Source: Nocardia sp. NBC_01327 (lineage in GTDB: Bacteria; Actinomycetota; Actinomycetes; Mycobacteriales; Mycobacteriaceae). Taken from it: a DNA stretch of 64,000 nt. The stretch is from NCBI RefSeq assembly GCF_035958815.1, contig NZ_CP108383.1, positions 8,804,001 to 8,868,000 on the forward strand. The letters run 5' to 3'. The notes beneath the pieces are model-generated. The model worked only from the letters and a program-made list of their open reading frames with translations. It searched no databases and had not been told where the DNA came from. A program made the position numbers and the translations under genes. Numbering within the stretch: position 1 is the stretch's first letter; the number at the start of each line of letters is the position of its first letter. Below, piece by piece: positions 1-8,898 of the stretch.

Positions 1-3000
1 GGCCGCGACCCAGCGCCGGACCAGTTCCGCCGGAACGGCTTCGCCGCCGACCGCGATCGACTGCACATCGGGCAGCGACGCGGGATCGAGCGAGGCCGCG
101 GCCGAGGGGGTCATACCCAGATGGGTCACCCGCTGCGCCCGGACGAAGTCGGCCAGTTCCGCGCCGACCGTGACACCGGCCGGCGCGATCACCATGGTGG
201 CACCGGAATTCACGGCCAGCAGCAGCTCCATGACCGAGATGTCGAACGACGGCGAACCGACGCTCAGCACCCGCGCGCCGGGATGTCCGAAGTAGTGCGC
301 GGTCTGCTCGGCCGCCAGGCTCACCAGCGCCGCATGCGTGACGAGCACGCCCTTGGGCAGACCGGTCGAACCCGAGGTGTAGATGGTGTAGGCGACGTGC
401 TGCGCGTGCAGCGGCCGCACCCGGTCGGCATCGCCGATCGGCGTATCCGCGAAAGCGCCACAGGCACTGCGGAACTCGGGATCGTCGAGCAGCAGCCAGG
501 GCAGTACGGCGGGCATGGCGGCATGCGCCGCGACGGTGGTCAGACCCAGCACCGCACGCGAATCGGTCACCATATGGGTGATCCGCTCGACCGGATAGCC
601 CGGATCCACCGGAACCCAGCCCGCACCGGACTTGATCACGGCCCAGACGGCGGTCACCTGCTCGAGCGAACGCGGCACACCCACGGCGATCAGATCGTCC
701 GGTCCCACCCCGCGGCTGATGAGCAGGCGCGCCAAACGTGATGAGGCAGCGTCGAGTTCGCCGTAGGTCAGGGCGCGACGTTCGTCGCAAATAGCAATAT
801 TGTCGGGATCTGCCTCGACGGCTTCCTCGAGCACGCCGGGCAGTAGCCCGGTGGCTGCTACCGCGCCACCGGAGCGGGTGGTGAGGTCGGTGTACTCGAG
901 CTCGGAGAGCAGGGGGAGCTCGGCGACGACGGTCGCGGGAGCGGCGACGGCGGCCTCGAGCAGGCGCAGGAAGCGCCCGGCGAGAACGGAAATGGAGGCG
1001 GGGTCGAAGAGATCCGTGGCGAAAGAGAATTCCGCGTGAATCCCCGCCGGTGCCGGACCTTCCCCGGGACCGGCACCGGCGAAGCTTTCGGTGACCGCGA
1101 TCGATAGGTCGAACTTAGCCACTCCGGTGTCCAGCGTACCCGCCGTGGCAAGCAATCCGGGCAGTTCGACACCGATATTCCCGATGCCGGTGAAAGACAG
1201 CGATACCTGGAAGACCGGATGACGCGCCTGCGAACGTGCCGGATTCAGGACCTCGACCAGCTGCTCGAACGGCACATCGGCGTGTGCGAAGGCGGCGAGA
1301 TCGGATTCCCGTACGGCGCCTAGGAATTCGGTGAAGGGTACGCGCGTGTCGAGCTGCGTGCGCAGCGGCAGGGTGCCGACGAACATACCAATCAGTTCGT
1401 CAAGTTCACGTTCCCCGCGACCGCCGACCGGCGTGCCGATCACGATGTCGTGCTCACCGGAAAGCCGCGACAGCAGCACCGCGACCACCGCATGCACCAG
1501 CATGAAGGCCGAAACACCCTGCTGCTGAGCCGTTTCCAGCAGCTTTGCATGAAGACCGGCCGGTATCTCGAGCTGATGCACACCGCCGCGGCCACTGGCC
1601 GCCGCCGGACGCGGCCGATCCGAGGGCAGATCCAACTGCTCCGGAGCGCCCGCGAGGATTTCGGTCCAGAACGACAATTGCTGCGCCAGCAGGGAATGCG
1701 GGTCCGCGGCATCGCCGAGCCGCTCCCGCTGCCACAGTGCGTAATCCGCGTACTGCAGCGCGAGCGGGGTCCACCCGGGCGCATGTCCCGCGCGGCGAGC
1801 GGTATAGGCGTTCACCAGATCGCGCACCAGCACCGGCAGTGACAGCCCGTCGGCGGCAATGTGGTGCAGCACAACGGCCAGCGCATGTTCGTTAGCCGAA
1901 AGTTTGCCATCGCCGACTTCGCGCCCCTCGGCAAACACCTCGAAAAGGCGGGCGCGGAACGGGATCTCGTTCTCCAGGTCGAATCCGCGCTTCGCGAATT
2001 CGAGCAATTCGGCCTCCAGGGCCGCCGCCGCGATCGGTTCGACGGACACGATCAGATCGGTGCCGGCAATCAGGCCCGCACCCATCGACTCGAAATCCAC
2101 CATGTCGACATCCGTCAGCGACAGGTCCGCAAACGACTCCAGCACCGCGAACGGCGACAGCACGGCCGCCGGCAGCACCCGCTGCGACGGTCCGGCCGGG
2201 GTCTGCGGGAAGACGGTGCGCAGCACCTCGTGCCGTGCCACCACATCCGCGATCGCCGCGCACAGCGCCGCCACATCGAGGTCGCCGCGCAGGCGCAGGG
2301 CGAACGGCATGTTGTAGTCGGCGCTCGCGGTGTCGAAACGGTTCAGGAACCAGATGCGCTGCTGCGCGGGGGACAGCGGCAGCACGTCCGGCCGCTCCCG
2401 CACCGCCAATTCCGGTACCGACGTGCCGGATTCGGCATCGTCGTCGAGGAATCCGCGCTGCACCAGATCCGCCAGCTCGGCCACCGTGGGCGCACCGAAG
2501 ATCTCGCGCAGACCGATGCGGCAACCCAGATCGCCGTTCACGCGCGCCGCCACCCGGGTGGCGATCAGGCTGTTGCCGCCCAGGGCGAAGAAGTCGTCGT
2601 CCAGGCCGACGCTCTCGCGCTCGAGCACCTCGGCGAACACCCGCGCCACCGAACGCTCCACCACCGATTCCGGAGCGCGATAGACGACCACCGTGCGTTC
2701 CGGATCCGGCAGGGCCCGGCGATCCAGCTTGCCGGAGGGGTTCAGCGGCAGGGCGTCCAGGCGCACGAACACGGCCGGAACCATGTACGAGGGCAGTGAC
2801 AGGGCGGCGGCGGCCCGCAACTGCGTGGCCGGAAGTTCTCCCGGCTCGACCGGCACCACATAGGCCACCAATTGCTCGTCACGCACCGCGACCACCGCGT
2901 GGCGCACCGAATCGATTGCCGTCAAGACGGTTTCGATCTCGCCGAGTTCGATGCGCAGGCCGCGCAGCTTCACCTGGAAGTCGGTGCGGTCCAGGTAGAG

Positions 3001-5637
3001 CAGTTCGCCCTCCGGAGTCCAGCACACCAGATCGCCTGTGCGATACATCAATTCACCCGGGCGTCCGAGCTCGTCCGGTCCGGCGAACGGATCGGCGACG
3101 AACCGTTCCGCCGTCAGCCCCGGTCGCGCCACGTAGCCCCGGGCGAGCTGAACCCCCGACAGATACAGCTCGCCCGGGGTCCCCACGGGGACCGGCCGTA
3201 GACGTGAATCAAGCACGTACAGCCGGGTATTGAACACCGGGGCGCCGATCGGCACGCTCTCGATGTCCAAGTCTGTGACCTCATGGAAGCTGACGTCGAC
3301 CGCCGCCTCCGTGGGGCCGTAGAGATTGTGCAGCCGCGCGCCGGTCAGCGCGCGCAACCGCTGCGCCGTCGCGGCGGGCAGGGCCTCGCCGGAGGCGAAG
3401 ACCAGGCGCAGCCGCATGCTCCGCGCGGCCGCCGTGACCAGCTCGCCGACGAAGACCGACAGCATGGCGGGGACGAAGTGCGCGACCGTCACATTTTCGC
3501 GGGTGATGGTCTGCGCCAGATACGCCGGATCACGATGGCCGTCCGCGGTCGCGACCACCAGGGTCGCGCCGATCTGCAAGGGCCAGAACAACTCCCACAC
3601 CGACACATCGAAGGTGGCCGGTGTCTTGTGCAGCACCACATCGGCCGCCGTGAGCGCGTAGGCGGACTGCATCCAGACCAGGCGGTTGACGATGGACGCG
3701 TGGCTGACCGCCACACCCTTCGGCAGGCCGGTGGAACCGGAGGTGAAGATGACGTACGCGGTATTCGAAGGGCGCAGCGGCGCAAGCAGTTCCGAGGGCG
3801 CGAGCGGTGCGTCGGAGTACTCGCCGAGCGCCAGCTCGTCCAGGCACAGCACCGGAACGTCCAACGCGACCGCGGGCCGATCCGCGGTGGTCGTCAGTAC
3901 GACGACCGGACGTGCGGTGGACACGATGTGCGTGGTGCGCTCGATCGGATGATCCGGATCCAGCGGTACGTACGCGCCACCGGCGGCCTGCACGGCGTAC
4001 AGCGCCGCCACCAGCTCGGTCGAGCGCCGCAGGTGCAGCGCGACCATCGACTCGGGCCCGATCCCGAGCGAAACGAGGTGGCGGGCAAGACGATTCACAC
4101 GCCCCGACAGCTCGGCATAGCTGAGTTCGACAGCGGGCTCGCCGGCGTACCGCAGCGCCACCGCATCCGGAGTCCGCGCCACCTGTGCGGTGAACATCGA
4201 CACCAGCGTCGCCGTGGTGTCGACCGCATATGCGGTGTCGTTCCACATCCGCAGGCTCACTTCGCGTTCCAGCTCGGTGATCACCGGTACGGAGGCGACG
4301 GGGGCGGCCGGATCCAGTTCCAGCAGGCGCTCCAGGAAACCGGTGAAACGCGCGTGGTGGCGGGCGAGTTCGTCGGTGCCGTAGAGGTTCGGATTGGCCT
4401 CCAGCTCCAGGGTGACCTTGCCGGCGTCGGCGTAGTACACCTGCAGGCCCATATCCTCGGTCGGGCCGGAGCTGAGAATGTGCAAGCGCGCGGGTGCGCC
4501 GTCGAAAGAGAAGGTGACGTCGAACATCATCAGGTTCACCAGCGGGCCGAACAGCGCGCGCCGCGTCTGCTGCCCCTCGAGGTCGACATCCCGGCGAATG
4601 TCCTCGGCCCGGTACCGCTGACGCCGCACCGCTGCGGACAATTCGGTCCGCGCTCCGGTCAGCACTTCGGCCCAGGTGGCCTCCGGGCCGACCGAGAGCC
4701 GCAGCGGCACGATATTGGAGAGCATTCCGCCCGAACGCCGGGTCAGATCGCTGGTTCGCGCGGTCACCGGCAGGCTGATCGCGACCTCGTCGCGATCGGT
4801 GACCCGGGCCAGGTACAAACCGAAGGCCGCCACCACGACGGCGGCGAACTTCGCGCCGTTCGCGGCGGCCACCTCGTTGAGGCGGGCCAGCACCCGATCG
4901 GGCAGCTGCCGCCCGACGCGCAGATTGGTCGCCGCGGGCAGGGCGGTGCGGCGGTTGAGAGTGGTGGCCTCCAGGCCGCGCACCCGGTCGGCCCAGTACT
5001 CGCGGTCCGCGGTGAAGGTCTCGCTGTCGCGGTATTCCTGCTCGCCGATGACCAGGTCCCGGATGGAGGCGGGGTCGATCACGGACGGTTCGGCGCCGCT
5101 CTTGAGCGCGTTGTACCGCTCGGCCATGCGCATCATGGTCGCCATCGCGGCGAAACCATCGATGGCGATGTGGTGGCAGCGCAGGTACCAGAGGTGGTGA
5201 TCGTCGGCGATTCGCAGTACGGCGGTGCGGAAGAGGATGGTGCCGACCAGATCCACCGGGGATCCGTACTCGGCGGTCATCCACTCGTTGGCGGCGGCCA
5301 GCGGGTCGGCGGCGGCACTCAGATCGATCAGCGGGATCTCGAACCAGTGCTCGTGATCGATGAACTGCCGAGGCTGCCCATCGATCTCGACGAGCCGCAT
5401 CTTCCAGGATTCGAACTCCTCGATGGCGGCGTTGACCGCGCGCTCGAGCACCGGGATATCGATCGTCCCGCGCACATCCACGTAATCCGCGATATTGAGC
5501 GGAACCTCGGGATCCAGGAGCTGTGCGTACCAGAGGCCGAGCTGCCCGGGCGTGAGGGGAAACGGCTCCGATGCGGGGGGACTGCCCACTCCGCGGTCGC
5601 TGCCCGCTCCGACTCCACCCAACTCCGTACCCTGCAC
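1..5637 (-). CDS. Non-ribosomal peptide synthetase, 5' part (C-A-T-C-A...), first module predicted serine-specific
   Basis: The 1879 residues visible here (the left edge cuts the second A domain) read as C (about 25-440), A (about 455-960), T (about 985-1050), C (about 1065-1500) and A (from about 1520). The start is a GTG at 5637, preceded by GAGGAGG. The first C domain carries HHIAIDG near residue 157 and looks like the EntF-type domain that acylates the first amino acid. The first A domain has FTSGSTG near 634; its pocket residues, read by alignment to EntF, are D-V-W-H-F-S-L-V-D, the serine code. The T domain has LGGNSL (Ser-phosphopantetheine site) near 1020. The second C domain has HHIAADG near 1259. 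The second A domain has FDISVMEL as core A4, but its code is incomplete. A gene starting with a C domain implies that a separate acyl starter unit is supplied, as in catecholate or salicylate siderophores. That product class is inference. Confidence 0.95.
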   Translation of the reverse strand, partial: MQGTELGGVGAGSDRGVGSPPASEPFPLTPGQLGLWYAQLLDPEVPLNIADYVDVRGTIDIPVLERAVNAAIEEFESWKMRLVEIDGQPRQFIDHEHWFEIPLIDLSAAADPLAAANEWMTAEYGSPVDLVGTILFRTAVLRIADDHHLWYLRCHHIAIDGFAAMATMMRMAERYNALKSGAEPSVIDPASIRDLVIGEQEYRDSETFTADREYWADRVRGLEATTLNRRTALPAATNLRVGRQLPDRVLARLNEVAAANGAKFAAVVVAAFGLYLARVTDRDEVAISLPVTARTSDLTRRSGGMLSNIVPLRLSVGPEATWAEVLTGARTELSAAVRRQRYRAEDIRRDVDLEGQQTRRALFGPLVNLMMFDVTFSFDGAPARLHILSSGPTEDMGLQVYYADAGKVTLELEANPNLYGTDELARHHARFTGFLERLLELDPAAPVASVPVITELEREVSLRMWNDTAYAVDTTATLVSMFTAQVARTPDAVALRYAGEPAVELSYAELSGRVNRLARHLVSLGIGPESMVALHLRRSTELVAALYAVQAAGGAYVPLDPDHPIERTTHIVSTARPVVVLTTTADRPAVALDVPVLCLDELALGEYSDAPLAPSELLAPLRPSNTAYVIFTSGSTGLPKGVAVSHASIVNRLVWMQSAYALTAADVVLHKTPATFDVSVWELFWPLQIGATLVVATADGHRDPAYLAQTITRENVTVAHFVPAMLSVFVGELVTAAARSMRLRLVFASGEALPAATAQRLRALTGARLHNLYGPTEAAVDVSFHEVTDLDIESVPIGAPVFNTRLYVLDSRLRPVPVGTPGELYLSGVQLARGYVARPGLTAERFVADPFAGPDELGRPGELMYRTGDLVCWTPEGELLYLDRTDFQVKLRGLRIELGEIETVLTAIDSVRHAVVAVRDEQLVAYVVPVEPGELPATQLRAAAALSLPSYMVPAVFVRLDALPLNPSGKLDRRALPDPERTVVVYRAPESVVERSVARVFAEVLERESVGLDDDFFALGGNSLIATRVAARVNGDLGCRIGLREIFGAPTVAELADLVQRGFLDDDAESGTSVPELAVRERPDVLPLSPAQQRIWFLNRFDTASADYNMPFALRLRGDLDVAALCAAIADVVARHEVLRTVFPQTPAGPSQRVLPAAVLSPFAVLESFADLSLTDVDMVDFESMGAGLIAGTDLIVSVEPIAAAALEAELLEFAKRGFDLENEIPFRARLFEVFAEGREVGDGKLSANEHALAVVLHHIAADGLSLPVLVRDLVNAYTARRAGHAPGWTPLALQYADYALWQRERLGDAADPHSLLAQQLSFWTEILAGAPEQLDLPSDRPRPAAASGRGGVHQLEIPAGLHAKLLETAQQQGVSAFMLVHAVVAVLLSRLSGEHDIVIGTPVGGRGERELDELIGMFVGTLPLRTQLDTRVPFTEFLGAVRESDLAAFAHADVPFEQLVEVLNPARSQARHPVFQVSLSFTGIGNIGVELPGLLATAGTLDTGVAKFDLSIAVTESFAGAGPGEGPAPAGIHAEFSFATDLFDPASISVLAGRFLRLLEAAVAAPATVVAELPLLSELEYTDLTTRSGGAVAATGLLPGVLEEAVEADPDNIAICDERRALTYGELDAASSRLARLLISRGVGPDDLIAVGVPRSLEQVTAVWAVIKSGAGWVPVDPGYPVERITHMVTDSRAVLGLTTVAAHAAMPAVLPWLLLDDPEFRSACGAFADTPIGDADRVRPLHAQHVAYTIYTSGSTGLPKGVLVTHAALVSLAAEQTAHYFGHPGARVLSVGSPSFDISVMELLLAVNSGATMVIAPAGVTVGAELADFVRAQRVTHLGMTPSAAASLDPASLPDVQSIAVGGEAVPAELVRRWVAA

Positions 5638-6152
5638 CGAAGCCTCCTCGCTATGCCGAATTGCTATGTGGCCGAATGCTTTCGGGCATCGCGAAATAGA
5701 CCTGAAGACGCCGGTGAGTTACCGGCATCCAGGTCGGTGGAAAACCGCACTGCCCTGGGTGATTCGACGAATGCGCGGCGTCGGGGGTGACGCTCGTGCG
5801 CGTGATCCAACTAGTGCTCGAACCGGCCGGGTTGCCCGTTAGTCCGCGGCCGGGGATGCGGTTGCCTCCGGGTCATCCGCATCTGGGGTGTACTGCTGTC
5901 GATCTCCTCCAACTTCACTACGAACGCTGCTCACCCGGCTCTGGTGAGCGATGCCCTGTCGCCTGCATCACACGGATGCCCTCCATGCATTGCGAAGACT
6001 AGGCGGAATCGTAATAAAACGGAACTTTTTCCCCGAAAAAAGTTGGACGAGCGTCTAGTTGGTTCCGGAGATCGCGGAGAGTCCGCAGAAAATGTGGGTG
6101 CGACCACATGACGAAGCCGCGCTGTGACCGAGCGCACTTCCGGTTGCGAAGA
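5638..6152. other. Intergenic region upstream of the NRPS
   Basis: About 515 bases lie between the NRPS start and the end of the GAF-domain regulator gene. No convincing coding frame is seen. It should hold the NRPS promoter. I looked for an IdeR/DmdR-type iron box (19-base TTAGGTTAGGCTAACCTAA-like palindrome) and did not find one. The only clear structure is the AT-rich inverted repeat at 6023-6044. Confidence 0.5.
6023..6044. repeat. AT-rich inverted repeat
   Basis: AACTTTTT and AAAAAGTT are separated by CCCCGA. The stem is 8 bp and poor in GC, so it is weak as a transcription terminator. It stands out in a GC-rich region and could be a protein-binding site or a weak terminator for the regulator gene that ends at 6153. 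Its function is unknown. Confidence 0.4.
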
Positions 6153-7502
6153 CTATGAGTCGAAACGTTGCAACTGCGTTGCATCGACGCCCATGCGCCG
6201 GTCGAGCACTCGAATTTTCGCCTCGATCTGCGCATACAGCGGAGAATCTCGGTCAACGGTCGATCGATACACCGCCCAGGCGGCCGAATCGTCGCGCCCT
6301 TCGGCGCCGGCGGTCCATCGGCTCAGGACCGAAGCTTCACCGGAACGCAACACAGCGGTCCGCAGACGCACCCGCAATTCATCGCGAATGTCTATAACTC
6401 CAGGAGCGTTCGAGCGCGGCAGGGCCGGGCCCGCGTAGAGCCGCACCGCGGTATCCACGTCCCCGGAATCCAGGGCGGCCCGCAGCGCCTCCACATCCGT
6501 GGCGATCGGAACCCGCAACCGATACGGGCGGGAACCGAAGACATTGGGGCCCACCACCGATCGCAGGCGCGACATGGCGGCACGAATCGTAGCGTTGTCC
6601 AGATCGGCGTCATCGAGCAGCAGCGCCAGATGATCGGCCGACAGCCCCTCGGGATGTTCGGCCAGCAGCAGCAGGATCTCGGCATGCCGCTGCGACAGCG
6701 GCACCCGCTCCCCCGCCACCGTCAGCTGCGGCTGACCCAGGCCGAGCACCTCCAGGCCCAATCGCTCCGGAATCGGCGCGTCCGCACTACGGCGGTCATG
6801 GCCGGACCGGACCGCGGCCAGCAGCAGATCCATCTCCGCGGCCGTCGCCGCCGCCTTCACCAGTGCCAGAATCTCCGGCCGCGCCACCCGCACGCCGCCG
6901 GCGATCATCAGCACACCGACCAGGCGGCCGTCCGGATCATGAACGGGCGCAGCGGCTCCGGTGATCTGATGCATGCGCTGCAGGAAATGCTCGGGGCCGT
7001 GAATCCACGCCGCCCGGCCGGTGCGTACCACCAGACCGACGGCATTGGTGCCGACCCGGCGCTCGCTCAGGTCATTGCCCTCGCGCAAACCGGCCTCGGC
7101 CGCGGCCTGCACCCGATCGGGATTACCGTGCACCGAGAGCACCCGGCCGAACTGATCGGCGACCACCACCATGAGTCCCGTGCTGGTGGCATCGCGCAGC
7201 AGCAACTTGTCCACCAGCGGCATGACAGCCGCGATGGGGTGCGCGACGCGATAGCGCTCCAGATCGGTGCCGCGCAGCCCGCGGCCGTCATTGTCATCCA
7301 GAGGATCGACACCGCCGCGGAGCGTGCGCAACCACGATTCGAGAACCATGGGGCGTAGGAGACCGGGCAGCTGATTGAGCTGTTCGCCGCCCACACTGAG
7401 ATATCCGTGGGCTTGAGCGGCATAGGCTTCGAGCGCACCCAACTGGGTGCCCGGCTCGGCACCGTGCTGCGGGCTACTCCCACCTGCGAGATTGCTGACC
7501 AT
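6153..7502 (-). CDS. GAF-domain transcriptional regulator with C-terminal winged-helix region
   Basis: The 449-residue protein has a GAF-like sensor region (roughly 90-235, with GLMVVVADQFGRVLS and the GVLMIAGG strand). A C-terminal region of OmpR/SARP-like winged-helix character follows (about 260-350, including LSQRHAEILLLLAEHP and NATIRAAMSRLRSVVG). This is the architecture of actinobacterial GAF regulators related to AcoR but without the sigma-54 AAA+ domain. The ligand is unknown. It is divergent from the cytochrome P450 gene across about 170 bases, so control of the P450 is plausible but unproven. Confidence 0.8.
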   Translation of the reverse strand: MVSNLAGGSSPQHGAEPGTQLGALEAYAAQAHGYLSVGGEQLNQLPGLLRPMVLESWLRTLRGGVDPLDDNDGRGLRGTDLERYRVAHPIAAVMPLVDKLLLRDATSTGLMVVVADQFGRVLSVHGNPDRVQAAAEAGLREGNDLSERRVGTNAVGLVVRTGRAAWIHGPEHFLQRMHQITGAAAPVHDPDGRLVGVLMIAGGVRVARPEILALVKAAATAAEMDLLLAAVRSGHDRRSADAPIPERLGLEVLGLGQPQLTVAGERVPLSQRHAEILLLLAEHPEGLSADHLALLLDDADLDNATIRAAMSRLRSVVGPNVFGSRPYRLRVPIATDVEALRAALDSGDVDTAVRLYAGPALPRSNAPGVIDIRDELRVRLRTAVLRSGEASVLSRWTAGAEGRDDSAAWAVYRSTVDRDSPLYAQIEAKIRVLDRRMGVDATQLQRFDS

Positions 7503-7669
7503 TTGCCTTTCTTTCTGTCCCCGAAGAGTACCGGCGGGGTCCGACGCCTAAGTACGAAGCTGGTCGTTTGTCCCGCAGGTCACATCGGAAACCGAACCCC
7601 GCAGAATGTGAGCTGCATCTAATTGCGGATGCGCCACGGACTCGGCGGCCGCCGTGTAAGCCTGAGCGC

Positions 7670-8896
7670 GTGGACGATATCGACCTGACCGCGCTGGACC
7701 GATTCGCGTGCGGATTTCCACATGGGATCTTCGATCGGCTCCGGGCGAAAGCGCCGGTCTGGTGGCATCCACCGACCGCGCACACCCCGGACGGCGAAGG
7801 ATTCTGGGTACTGAGCCGGTACGCCGATATCGTCGCCGCGGCCGCGGATGCGGACACGTTCTCCTCCCGAGGCGGCGGAAACCGTTCCGGCGGAGGAACA
7901 ATCATCGAGGACCTGCCCGCCGACTGGGCCGCCGGAGTTTTGCTCAATATGATGGACGATCCCCGGCACGCGCGGGTGCGGCGACTGCTGACACCCAGCG
8001 TTGCGCCACGGACGCTGCGGCTCATAGAAGAGGAGCTGCGCGGACGGGCCACGGCGATCGTGGCGGCGGCGATCGCCAAGGGCGAGTGCGACTTCCTGCT
8101 CGACCTCGCTGCCGAGTTGCCACTGCAGGCGGTGGCGCAATTGCTGGGTGTGCCGCAGCAGGATCGGCATCAGCTGTTCGCATGGGCGAATGTGGCACTC
8201 GATTACGAGGACCGGGAATTGGGCGAGGTCACCGCGCGCACCCGGCAGGCGGTCGCCGAGACCCGTGCCTACGGCGCACAATTGCTGGCGGCCAAGCGGA
8301 TCGAGCCCGCCGAGGATCTGATGTCACTGGCCGCCAATGCCACCATCGACGGGGAGCCGCTCTCGGATATGGAGCAGGCCATGCTCTTCAGCCTGCTGAT
8401 CGCGGCGGGGAGCGAGACCACGCGGAACTCGATCGCGCTCGGCATGGCGGCACTGATCGAACGGCCCGACGTCTGGCGGCGACTGCGGGAGGATCGGACG
8501 CTCGTGGACGGCGCGGTGGAGGAAATGCTGCGGTGGGCCTCCTCGACGCCGTACAACCGGCGCACCGCCACCCGCGATCACACCCTGGGCGGGCAGCGAA
8601 TCCGGGCCGGGGACAAGGTGACCCTGTGGTGGGCCTCGGCCAATCGGGATGCGGAGGTCTTCACCGATCCGCACCGATTCGATATCGAGCGGCGGCCCAA
8701 TCCGCATCTGGCCTTCGGGCGCGGCGGGCACTTCTGCCTCGGCTCGGCGCTGGCACGCATGGAGATGCGGGTGGTCTTCACCGCACTGCTGGATCAGGTG
8801 GGCACGGCCGAACTGACCGGCCCGATCGAACACACCCGCAGCAACAAGCACACCGGCGTCCGGCACATGCCGGTGCGCTTGACCGCGGTCGGCTGA
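7670..8896 (+). CDS. Cytochrome P450
   Basis: A soluble bacterial class I P450 of 408 residues. The I-helix oxygen-binding motif AGSETT lies near residue 245, the ExxR motif is EEMLRW, and the heme-binding loop FGRGGHFCLG has the cysteine ligand at about residue 356. The GTG at 7670 is chosen because the P450 fold begins immediately after (DDIDLTALDRF) and the total length is then normal; an in-frame TTG at 7568 would add 34 residues without homologous character. It ends 2 bases from the convergent mftF. The N-terminal region (FPHGIFDRLRAKAPVWWHPP) is reminiscent of the CYP124/125/142 group of sterol and lipid hydroxylases, but the family assignment is tentative. Electron donors could be ferredoxin/reductase proteins such as those encoded elsewhere in this window. 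Confidence 0.93.
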   Translation: MDDIDLTALDRFACGFPHGIFDRLRAKAPVWWHPPTAHTPDGEGFWVLSRYADIVAAAADADTFSSRGGGNRSGGGTIIEDLPADWAAGVLLNMMDDPRHARVRRLLTPSVAPRTLRLIEEELRGRATAIVAAAIAKGECDFLLDLAAELPLQAVAQLLGVPQQDRHQLFAWANVALDYEDRELGEVTARTRQAVAETRAYGAQLLAAKRIEPAEDLMSLAANATIDGEPLSDMEQAMLFSLLIAAGSETTRNSIALGMAALIERPDVWRRLREDRTLVDGAVEEMLRWASSTPYNRRTATRDHTLGGQRIRAGDKVTLWWASANRDAEVFTDPHRFDIERRPNPHLAFGRGGHFCLGSALARMEMRVVFTALLDQVGTAELTGPIEHTRSNKHTGVRHMPVRLTAVG

Positions 8897-8898
8897 AT

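Noticed and set aside
3283..5790. Long + strand open frame opposite the NRPS
   Set aside because: Antisense shadow of the NRPS gene caused by high GC; the translation is Arg/His/Gly-rich with no domain.
5787..6002. Short + strand frame in the NRPS upstream region
   Set aside because: No ribosome site and no recognisable protein features; probably chance.
5638..6152. Possible iron box upstream of the NRPS
   Set aside because: No 19-base TTAGGTTAGGCTAACCTAA-like palindrome was seen, so iron control is not claimed.
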